Of a stretch of DNA of 30,585 nt, positions 7,889 to 13,818 are shown piece by piece. This DNA comes from Ruminococcaceae bacterium UBA1730 (GTDB lineage: Bacteria > Bacillota > Clostridia > Oscillospirales > Acutalibacteraceae): positions 1 through 30,585 of the forward strand of contig DCII01000049.1 in NCBI GenBank assembly GCA_002315935.1, in the 5' to 3' direction. Under the pieces are notes generated by a model that saw only the letters and a list, made by a program, of their open reading frames with translations, ran no database searches and was not told the DNA's origin. Numbering within the stretch: the stretch's first letter is position 1; each line of letters begins with the position of its first letter. The position numbers and the translations under genes were made by a program.

Positions 7889-8626
7889 TTATTCATCCTT
7901 TATCATTTTATTATATGAAACAAAAGCGGCATCGTCATCCATATTACAGCCAAGCTTATAAAGCCTGACCTGTGCCAGCTCCCGAACAAGATTTATAACG
8001 GAAATGAGTCCGTTATTCTCTTTCGGAATATGGCATTGATTGACAAGAGTGTTGAATGCGCTTCTGAATTCAATTTCTTCAATTCTGTTTTCGGGAGTCT
8101 GCTCCAGCAGACATATCGCTTCAAGCGGAAGAATCTCATTTTCTCCCGTATCAAGCTCTTTTCTGTTCCACGGCGAGCCGCAACAAAAGACCTTTCCGTC
8201 TTTGAAGAGCAAAAGAGGTTTATCGCCGTTAAGAATATGGCAATCCTTGAAATTCTTAATCCAGAGCTTGGAATGAGTTGTTTTGCCGATGCCGGATTTC
8301 CCCGTGAAAATATATGCCTTTCCGTCAACGGCAACCGCCGAACCGTGAAACATCACAACGTTATATTCAAGGAGCTTCTGAAGTGAGGCATAATTGAGAG
8401 CAAGAAATTCAAGATAATCATTTCCGAAATCATAAATTTCATTTCCCAGCTCAACATCACGCTCTCTGAGCTGTTGACGAATCAACTCAATATGTTCTTT
8501 TTCGGCACAGACCGAAAACAAAGGCTCTTCATCGGTCAGAAACGCCTTGCTGTGCTTCTCTATGAAGTCATATTCAACTCTGAATTCAATCGGAATATCT
8601 GCCAATTTCAAAAATAATTTATTCAT
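7889..8626 (-). CDS. HPr-kinase-like (HprK/PEPCK fold) protein
   Basis: The 245-residue product from ATG 8626 has an N-terminal region beginning LADIPIEF, FHGSAVAVDG, a Walker A motif TGKSGIGKTTH, LNGDKPLLLF and CGSPWNRKE. The same blocks in the same order occur in the kinase half of the protein at 6308-7543, so the two are paralogues. It lacks the N-terminal domain of true HprK, and no ptsH is nearby, so the substrate is probably not HPr. Related kinases phosphorylate lasso peptides or occur in HPr-rel-A systems. The start codon overlaps the radical SAM stop by eight bases; a start far upstream would lie wholly inside that gene. It could phosphorylate a peptide held by the PqqD-like protein; this is inferred. 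Confidence 0.82.
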   Translation of the reverse strand: MNKLFLKLADIPIEFRVEYDFIEKHSKAFLTDEEPLFSVCAEKEHIELIRQQLRERDVELGNEIYDFGNDYLEFLALNYASLQKLLEYNVVMFHGSAVAVDGKAYIFTGKSGIGKTTHSKLWIKNFKDCHILNGDKPLLLFKDGKVFCCGSPWNRKELDTGENEILPLEAICLLEQTPENRIEEIEFRSAFNTLVNQCHIPKENNGLISVINLVRELAQVRLYKLGCNMDDDAAFVSYNKMIKDE

Positions 8627-9998
8627 CTTCGCAATAATCTTTATAAAATGTTTTTGCCGATTTCCGATAACCGTCAATAATAGCCTGCATACGGAGCTTC
8701 GGGCAATCCTTTTTGCTTCCGCACATTTCAATAAAAATACAATTCGGATAGAGTGGGCAAATATCGCATTGCTCAAAGGTTCTGTGTTTTCCGAATTTTT
8801 TGAGCAATTCTTTATCCGTTATTCCGTTATCGAGGTCGCCGACAAGATTATCATTCAGATGATGCTCGCATTTAGAAAGCTTTCCGCTCGGAGTAACAAG
8901 AACGCAATCGGTCCAATCCGCCATACAGTTTGTGAACTCAATATGGGGCATCGGGAATTCCTTGAAATGCTTCCTTTTCGTCTCTTCCTTCTTATTCGGG
9001 TCAACCTTTAATCTTTTTATATGCTCGCCAAGCTCAAGCCACTTACTATGCAGGAACGCAACCTCTTCATCGGTATATTGCATCGGCTTGCAACCGCAAT
9101 CCTGATATAGAGTTGCGGCATAAATAGTAATAAGCTTCTTGTCGGCGGATTTGAAATGCTCAACAAGCTCATCCGAAAGAGCAAGCAGGTCTTCATAATT
9201 ATGGAAGCCCAGATTGAGCCTGATAAGAACACGAATTCCGTTTTCAATAAGAGAATCAATATTATTCAATACTCTTTTAAACGGACTTTCGCAGGGATTG
9301 ACATATGCCTTGACCTCGTTATAAACCTTTTCGGTTCCATCAAGAGTAATCTGAACATTTTTCAACTTCCAGTCCTCTTTGATACGCCCGGCAATATCTT
9401 CGTTAAAAAGGTAACCGTTGCTTATCATCGTGCTCGAAAACTCGATATTTCGGTTTTTCAGCCCCTTGCAAATTCGATCAATCTTTGAGATGCCGATAAG
9501 CGGTTCGCCGCCGAACCACTCAAACCTCACAGGCTTGTTTCCGTGATTTTTTTCGATGAAATCAATAAGCTTATCAGCGGTTTCATCGCTCATGTTCTCA
9601 TGAGCAACGCAATCCTCATAGCAATAAAAGCACCGTGCATTGCAGTTGGTGGTCGGCAAAACAACATATGAATTTATTTCTTTGGCACTGCAAAGAGTCC
9701 GCCACATATTTCTCAGATTATCAACCGTTTTTTTGTCGTCATTATCTTCTTTTACAAGATAATGATGCTCAATCAGTTCATCCATCCATGAAGAATACTT
9801 TGCAGGTAAGCTCTTAAGCATATTGGTTTCCTGCACAGAGAGAAAAACAAGCTCACCGGTGATAACATTATGAAGAAGCAACCCATTTTCAACCTCGGTT
9901 GAAATAACATATTTCATAAGGCGATAAACAGACTCTTCCGCTTTTCCCATTCCCCATATTCTTACGATATTTTCGCTCGGATTTTGAATAACTATCAT
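8619..9998 (-). CDS. Radical SAM/SPASM peptide-modifying enzyme
   Basis: The 459-residue product holds the radical SAM iron-sulfur motif C-N-A-R-C-F-Y-C (Cys119, 123, 126), GGEP downstream in FEWFGGEPLIG, and a C-terminal SPASM region with a run of cysteines (NCMADWTDC, SKCEHH, QCDICPLYPNC, MCGSKKDC) for two auxiliary clusters. The N-terminal 110 residues (HNVITGELVFL) resemble the leader-binding front of peptide maturases. Such enzymes make thioether, C-C or D-amino-acid changes in ribosomal peptides; the exact reaction is unknown. I choose ATG 9998, which has GGAGA seven bases upstream, over ATG 10010 and an earlier start. A near-consensus promoter lies upstream. It heads the operon with the kinase-like and PqqD-like genes. 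Confidence 0.88.
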   Translation of the reverse strand: MIVIQNPSENIVRIWGMGKAEESVYRLMKYVISTEVENGLLLHNVITGELVFLSVQETNMLKSLPAKYSSWMDELIEHHYLVKEDNDDKKTVDNLRNMWRTLCSAKEINSYVVLPTTNCNARCFYCYEDCVAHENMSDETADKLIDFIEKNHGNKPVRFEWFGGEPLIGISKIDRICKGLKNRNIEFSSTMISNGYLFNEDIAGRIKEDWKLKNVQITLDGTEKVYNEVKAYVNPCESPFKRVLNNIDSLIENGIRVLIRLNLGFHNYEDLLALSDELVEHFKSADKKLITIYAATLYQDCGCKPMQYTDEEVAFLHSKWLELGEHIKRLKVDPNKKEETKRKHFKEFPMPHIEFTNCMADWTDCVLVTPSGKLSKCEHHLNDNLVGDLDNGITDKELLKKFGKHRTFEQCDICPLYPNCIFIEMCGSKKDCPKLRMQAIIDGYRKSAKTFYKDYCEDE

Positions 9999-10024
9999 GC
10001 TTTTCTCCATAATTTTTATTTGCA

Positions 10025-10053
10025 ATTATAGCACTTTGCTATAGTAAAGTCAA
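10025..10053 (-). promoter_or_regulatory. Strong promoter of the radical SAM operon with overlapping palindrome
   Basis: Minus strand: TTGACT (plus 10048-10053), exactly 17 bases, TATAAT (plus 10025-10030). A perfect inverted repeat TATAGCA-AAG-TGCTATA (plus 10027-10043) covers the -10 and most of the spacer, a classic place for a repressor. Confidence 0.8.
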
Positions 10054-10065
10054 CCCCAAATTCAC

Positions 10066-10122
10066 TGCCGACAGCACAATGCCGACAGTACAATGCCGGC
10101 ATTGAAATTTTTGCAAATTTCA
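10066..10122. repeat. Tandem 14-bp repeats and palindromes between divergent promoters
   Basis: Two 14-base units TGCCGACAG[C/T]ACAA (10066-10079 and 10080-10093) are followed by a third partial one. The perfect palindrome CAATGCCGGCATTG (10091-10104) overlaps a second inverted repeat TGAAATTT-TTGC-AAATTTCA (10103-10122). The whole lies midway between the two divergent promoters and looks like a regulator-binding region. Confidence 0.7.
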
Positions 10123-10143
10123 CAAAATTTCTCGATTTATATA

Positions 10144-10172
10144 TTGACATTAGTGCTATTTTACACTATAAT
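10144..10172 (+). promoter_or_regulatory. Consensus promoter toward the leader and NlpC/P60 gene
   Basis: TTGACA (10144-10149), 17-base spacer, TATAAT (10167-10172): both hexamers are perfect consensus. An inverted repeat TAGTG-N8-CACTA (10151-10168) lies in the spacer, and the word AGTGCTAT is shared with the divergent promoter, suggesting one regulator. Confidence 0.82.
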
Positions 10173-10197
10173 GAAGTCACAGGAGGAGCTGTTCACA

Positions 10198-10257
10198 GAA
10201 AATCAACAATCAAGAGGAGCGTCAAGCGATATTTTCAGACGGGTTTTGTTGATTTTC
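10198..10257 (+). other. Long hairpin in the leader RNA
   Basis: GAAAATCAACA (10198-10208) is perfectly complementary to TGTTGATTTTC (10247-10257) over 11 bases with a 38-base loop. It would form near the 5' end of the transcript from the promoter at 10144. No known riboswitch is recognised. Confidence 0.55.
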
Positions 10258-10352
10258 ATGAGTAAATGCGGACTGAATACTGACATTAAGCGTTTGTATA
10301 AGCCGAAAAGTCTTGCTTCTGTACAAATACTTTTCGAAAGGAGTAATGTGTT

Positions 10353-10442
10353 GTGTTTACAATTGCTGTTGTTGACATTATCATTGCAGCCCTTGTTGCT
10401 ATCGGAACACCATTCACACTTTTATTTGGTTGGCTTTTCTGA
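10353..10442 (+). CDS. Possible 29-residue hydrophobic peptide
   Basis: A GTG codon at 10353 is preceded by AAAGGAG (10337-10343) at a nine-base spacing. It opens a 29-codon frame ending TGA at 10440-10442. The product starts MFTIAVVD and ends TLLFGWLF; it is almost wholly hydrophobic with one Asp and no basic residue, enough for one membrane span. It lies between a consensus promoter and a terminator. Candidates are a type I toxin-like peptide, a leader peptide controlling read-through into the NlpC/P60 gene, or a substrate of the neighbouring radical SAM system. I do not recognise it in any family, and no database check was possible. Confidence 0.45.
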   Translation: MFTIAVVDIIIAALVAIGTPFTLLFGWLF

Positions 10443-10510
10443 TGATGGTTTTTAAATTGGATTCATAACCATTTGTTGAGCATTCTGTTCAATGTGCATT
10501 ACTACCTCAA

Positions 10511-10540
10511 GCAGCCGCTCTCGGGCGGCTGTTTTATTTC
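10511..10540 (+). terminator. Terminator between leader transcript and NlpC/P60 gene
   Basis: CAGCCGC (10512-10518) pairs with GCGGCTG (10525-10531), followed by TTTTATTT. It would end the transcript from 10144 about 370 bases in, or act as an attenuator, because I see no clear promoter between it and the gene starting at 10573. Confidence 0.8.
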
Positions 10541-10572
10541 ATTCAGGCAAAATTTATTTGGGGGATTAGATT

Positions 10573-12399
10573 ATGAAAAAATCCATTTCATTGCTTTTAT
10601 GCTTCGCTATTGTGTTCAGCTGTGCGTTTTCGGCTTATTCAATCAACTATGCCGACGGCGTAACCGATGAAATGTGCAATGCTGATTACTGGAGCGGCAA
10701 AACATATATTGCGAAAGATAAGGTTCTGATGAATTCAGACGAAATAGCCGGCTTGAACAGTGCAATCGTTGCCGGCAAGGGAACATGGGTTTTCGACTTG
10801 GAAAAGGATTTCGGCATTTATAACGCTCTTAAGCAACGTGATAAGTGTGCCGATATTGACATTCCCGAGGATAACTGGTTTGTCGGCGATGTTGAAATTG
10901 ATAACGAAGAGTATTACGGCAAGATGATTGATGCCATAAAGAATACAGGATTTTCGGAAACCGAAAGAGAACCGATGTACGCCGTTACAACACGCAGAGC
11001 GGAGCTGAATTCTCTGCCGACCAACGACAGCCTCGGATACTATGCAGGTGACACCGACAACGAGGTTCTTTCATCGGGTCTTTGCGTGAATGAACCGTTT
11101 CTTATCATGCAGAAATGCGATATTGATGATGAAACCTTTTATTGGGGCTATTCAATAAATTGCTCCGGTTGGATTTGTGCAGATAATTTAGCTCTTTTCA
11201 GAACGAAAGCCGAATGGACAGACGCATGGAAGGTCGGCATTGATGCAAAGGATTTTATTGTTGTGACTCAGGATAAAATCACTCTTGAGCCTAATGCGGA
11301 CAAAAACACCTCCGAGCTTAAACTGACCCTCGGCACGATTCTGAAGCTTGTTCCGGATGATGAAATTCCCAAAGAAATTGACGAAAGAGGAACATGGAAC
11401 AACTATGTTGTGTATATCCCCACAAGGGATAAAAACGGATATTATGTGAAACAGCCTGCTCTTATTTCCCAGCATTGCTCCGTCAGCACCGGATTTCTTC
11501 CGCTTACTCAGGAAAACCTTCTGAAGGTTGCTTTCAGCTGTCTCGGCAACAGATACGGTTGGGCGGGAGTTTATGATTCATATGATTGCTCGCTCTTCAA
11601 CAGAGTTGTTTACAGATGCTTCGGATTTGAAATTCCGAGAAACACAACATGGCAGTGCAAAACTCCCGGAATAAAGAGCATAAGCTCAATGACAGATAAT
11701 GAAAAGCAGGAATATGTTGAAACTCTTCCGGCAGGCTCGCTTCTTTATTTCAGCGGACACACAATGATTTATCTCGGCACGATAAACGGAATAAGCTATG
11801 TAATAAGCAGTTTCGGTTCTGCTTGCGAATATGAAGGCGATGAGCTTGTTCTTAACAAGATTTATTCTGTTGCAATTACTCCGCTCACAATTATGAGAAA
11901 AACGGGTAAAACATGGTTAAGTCAGCTTACAAATGTTATTGTTCCGTCAAACGGCTTCGATATTTCCGATGCGGAAATCAGGAACGGAAAAGTTGTTTAC
12001 GGAGAAAAAGAGCTTTATGAAAGCATCAATTACAGCATTGTAACCGCAGATAATCATACCGTAATCAACGGAGAAGGCATATTCAGCGGCAGTAAGGCTG
12101 TTAATGCCGTTGAGGTCAAGTCAAACGATATAAGAATCAGAAAAGGAAAAACCGCAACCGCAGATATAATCATTTCAAATCCTGACGGACTTGAATATTC
12201 AGTTGCATATTCAACTGTCAGCGATAAAATAAGCATTGACGGAAACGGAAATATTGTCGCTCTGAAAAGAGGCTCTGCCGGAATATCAATAGCAGTCACA
12301 GATGCTTTCGGGAATGTTTCGAAAGAAGAAATAACCGTTGAGGTTACAACATTTTTCGATGAACTGATTCTTTGGTTCAGAAATCTTTTTTCAGCATGA
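10573..12399 (+). CDS. Secreted NlpC/P60 cell-wall peptidase with SH3-like and Ig-like domains
   Basis: The 608-residue product starts with a signal peptide (about residues 1-23, ending SAYS); GGGGG precedes the ATG. Two SH3-like segments (about 135-210 and 225-285) lead to an NlpC/P60 domain (315-440): YGWAGVYDSYDCS supplies Cys339, and FSGHTMIYLG supplies His396. This layout belongs to gamma-D-glutamyl-diamino acid endopeptidases that trim peptidoglycan stem peptides. A Big2-like Ig domain (about 515-590) follows, with ISIDGNGNIVALKRG as its typical strand pair. The last 15 residues form an amphipathic tail, FFDELILWFRNLFSA, like that of the protein at 13097-13627. Wall turnover or recycling outside the cell is likely. 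It might be controlled by the upstream terminator. Confidence 0.85.
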   Translation: MKKSISLLLCFAIVFSCAFSAYSINYADGVTDEMCNADYWSGKTYIAKDKVLMNSDEIAGLNSAIVAGKGTWVFDLEKDFGIYNALKQRDKCADIDIPEDNWFVGDVEIDNEEYYGKMIDAIKNTGFSETEREPMYAVTTRRAELNSLPTNDSLGYYAGDTDNEVLSSGLCVNEPFLIMQKCDIDDETFYWGYSINCSGWICADNLALFRTKAEWTDAWKVGIDAKDFIVVTQDKITLEPNADKNTSELKLTLGTILKLVPDDEIPKEIDERGTWNNYVVYIPTRDKNGYYVKQPALISQHCSVSTGFLPLTQENLLKVAFSCLGNRYGWAGVYDSYDCSLFNRVVYRCFGFEIPRNTTWQCKTPGIKSISSMTDNEKQEYVETLPAGSLLYFSGHTMIYLGTINGISYVISSFGSACEYEGDELVLNKIYSVAITPLTIMRKTGKTWLSQLTNVIVPSNGFDISDAEIRNGKVVYGEKELYESINYSIVTADNHTVINGEGIFSGSKAVNAVEVKSNDIRIRKGKTATADIIISNPDGLEYSVAYSTVSDKISIDGNGNIVALKRGSAGISIAVTDAFGNVSKEEITVEVTTFFDELILWFRNLFSA

Positions 12400-12446
12400 T
12401 AATAAGATGTTCATTTTTGTGTAATTTCTTATTCACAGATTTTTCT

Positions 12447-12475
12447 TTGACATTTATTCATAAACAGGATATAAT
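12447..12475 (+). promoter_or_regulatory. Consensus promoter for the Gly/Ser-rich lipoprotein
   Basis: TTGACA (12447-12452), 17-base spacer, TATAAT (12470-12475), both perfect. The start codon is 33 bases downstream with AAAGGA before it. Confidence 0.85.
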
Positions 12476-12507
12476 GAAAAAAACCTTAAAAAGAAAGGAA
12501 CAGAGTG

Positions 12508-12999
12508 ATGAAGAAATCAGCGATTATTATTCTGACATTAATTCTGGCAATCGGTTTTACTGCCTGTAAAAAAGGAGAAGCCAAGCAGGAGGATGCAACC
12601 GAAGCCACAAACACGGCGGTCATCAGTGATGAAGCGGTAACTGTTGACGATGATGAAAATATCATCATTCTTTCTCCGCAGGATGAACAGAATACCGTTA
12701 AAAATGAAACGAACCAAAAAGACGTAACTGCAAAGGCTGATGAAAAGAATTTATCAGCGGTCAAGGAATCCGCAACAGCCAAAGCAGATGAAAAAGCAAC
12801 AACAGTCGGCAAGTCTTCGCCTGATAATACTCAAAGCACCAAGAAAGCTGAAACAACAAAAGTCGGTTCCAACGGCGGAAGCTCAGGCGGCACGGGTTCC
12901 AATGGCGGAAGCTCAGGCGGTGCAGGTTCCAATGGCGGAAGCGAAGCTGAAACCAATCTTTTAGGTTCGGGAATCGAATTGCCCGAAATTGAAATTTAG
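12508..12999 (+). CDS. Small lipoprotein with Gly/Ser-rich repeat linker
   Basis: ATG 12508 is chosen because AAAGGA lies eight bases upstream; a GTG three bases earlier is less well spaced. The 163-residue product has a short basic start, a hydrophobic stretch and a lipobox ending GFTAC (Cys20), so it should be lipid-anchored outside the membrane. The rest is acidic and low in complexity: Thr, Glu, Asp and Lys-rich, with two ADEK repeats, then three near-identical units of GSNGGSSGG. No folded domain is seen, so it may be a spacer or an intrinsically disordered surface protein. It is monocistronic between its own promoter and a double terminator. Confidence 0.72.
   Translation: MKKSAIIILTLILAIGFTACKKGEAKQEDATEATNTAVISDEAVTVDDDENIIILSPQDEQNTVKNETNQKDVTAKADEKNLSAVKESATAKADEKATTVGKSSPDNTQSTKKAETTKVGSNGGSSGGTGSNGGSSGGAGSNGGSEAETNLLGSGIELPEIEI
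12869..12954 (+). repeat. 30-bp in-frame tandem repeat encoding GSNGGSSGG units
   Basis: The unit beginning GGTTCCAA[C/T]GGCGGAAGC recurs three times at a 30-base spacing inside the lipoprotein gene, the last copy cut short. Near identity at the DNA level suggests recent expansion by slippage. Confidence 0.75.
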
Positions 13000-13016
13000 T
13001 GAACAGCTAATCAAGG

Positions 13017-13098
13017 AAACGCTGATTAAGCAAAGTTTGATCAGCGTTTTGCTAAAAAACCTCTGCAATCGGAATGAACCGAGAGCAGAGGTTTTTTT
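13017..13098. terminator. Two adjacent hairpin terminators between convergent genes
   Basis: AAACGCTGAT (13017-13026) pairs with ATCAGCGTTT (13040-13049). A second hairpin AACCTCTGC (13058-13066)/GCAGAGGTT (13085-13093) is extended by an inner CGG/CCG and flanked by A-run and T-run on both sides, so it serves the lipoprotein gene and the facing gene that ends at 13097. Confidence 0.85.
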
Positions 13099-13627
13099 AT
13101 ACCTTCTGATTGTCAACATAGACCGGCAAAGCATGGAAAATTCTGCGTATGATATAAATAATAATATCTCCGATACCGTGTCTGACGGTTACCGTTTCAC
13201 TGTCTGTATAAACCGAGCCATTGGCGGCATAAACCATCACAGAAAGAGTGAAGCTCTGTTTAATTTCTTTAATTGTAACCGATGCACCGGAAGCAAAATA
13301 TTTTCCGTCCTTGCTCCACATGGCAGTTGCGTTATACGGAATTGAAACATTGAAGGTTGCAGTTGAATAATAATCCATTGTAAACGATTTGCTGTCATAT
13401 GCACCGAGAATAAGATTGGTCCGAATCGGGTCGGTCTGAGTTCCGGGATTATCCGGGTCAACAGGTTCATCCGGGTCATCGGGAATAATGGGGATAATCG
13501 GCAAATCCGTGCCTTGAGAGCTTGTTTCAATAGAATCAAAGCCGCTGACGATTGGCGTTGATGCTCCGGCAAAAATCAGCAAACAAAGCAAAACGGAAAT
13601 AAAAGCTTTCATTTTTTTCATCATCAT
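13097..13627 (-). CDS. Small secreted Ig-like protein with amphipathic C-terminal tail
   Basis: The 176-residue product begins with three Met codons after AGGAGG, so the exact first Met is uncertain by a codon or two. A signal peptide (about residues 4-25) is followed by a Pro/Asp-rich linker (PDDPDEPVDPDNPG) and one beta-sandwich-like domain (about 75-150) with alternating strands such as TATFNVSIPY and SFTLSVMVY. The end, GIGDIIIYIIRRIF then HALPVYVDNQKV, is a strongly hydrophobic and basic tail like that of the NlpC/P60 protein. It probably works at the cell surface; function is unknown. It could be membrane-anchored by that tail. Confidence 0.68.
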   Translation of the reverse strand: MMMKKMKAFISVLLCLLIFAGASTPIVSGFDSIETSSQGTDLPIIPIIPDDPDEPVDPDNPGTQTDPIRTNLILGAYDSKSFTMDYYSTATFNVSIPYNATAMWSKDGKYFASGASVTIKEIKQSFTLSVMVYAANGSVYTDSETVTVRHGIGDIIIYIIRRIFHALPVYVDNQKV

Positions 13628-13726
13628 TTTTCCTCCTGCAAAATATTTGTTACAAATTTATTATAACAGGTTTGAAACTTTTTTCAAGATAAAAAGCTAT
13701 ATTTTGTTTGGAATTATGTGTATTAT

Positions 13727-13792
13727 CAATCAACTTAATCCGTTGATTGGAAAGAGCTGTATGTCTGCCTTTTCGGCAAGCCTACAGCTCTT
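13727..13792. terminator. Paired hairpins downstream of glyA
   Basis: CAATCAAC (13727-13734)/GTTGATTG (13742-13749) is followed by the longer AAGAGCTGTA (13752-13761)/TACAGCTCTT (13783-13792) with an inner TGCC/GGCA. The second is a likely glyA terminator on the minus strand (CTTTCC after the stem) and also has T's on the plus side. The role of the first is unclear. Confidence 0.65.
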
Positions 13793-13818
13793 CGTTTTTA
13801 TATTCCTGTTATCCGATT

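Noticed and set aside
7889..8626. True HPr kinase/phosphorylase controlling carbon catabolite repression
   Set aside because: It lacks the N-terminal HprK domain, has a paralogue fused to a peptidase, and no ptsH or phosphotransferase genes are nearby.
8627..8776. N-terminal extension of the second kinase-like protein
   Set aside because: The extra 50 codons lie wholly inside the radical SAM gene, do not match the paralogue and have no ribosome site.
4893..10053. A lasso peptide cluster
   Set aside because: No asparagine-synthetase-like cyclase, transglutaminase-like protease or typical precursor is present, although PqqD, kinase and nucleotidyltransferase partners fit some tailored lasso loci.
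10066..10104. CRISPR repeats
   Set aside because: The units are 14 bases long and directly adjacent, with no spacers and no cas genes.
10093..10455. A 120-codon open frame across the leader region
   Set aside because: It begins before the promoter's -10, has no ribosome site, and its later part reads through the better-spaced 29-codon frame. Its composition looks like out-of-frame translation.
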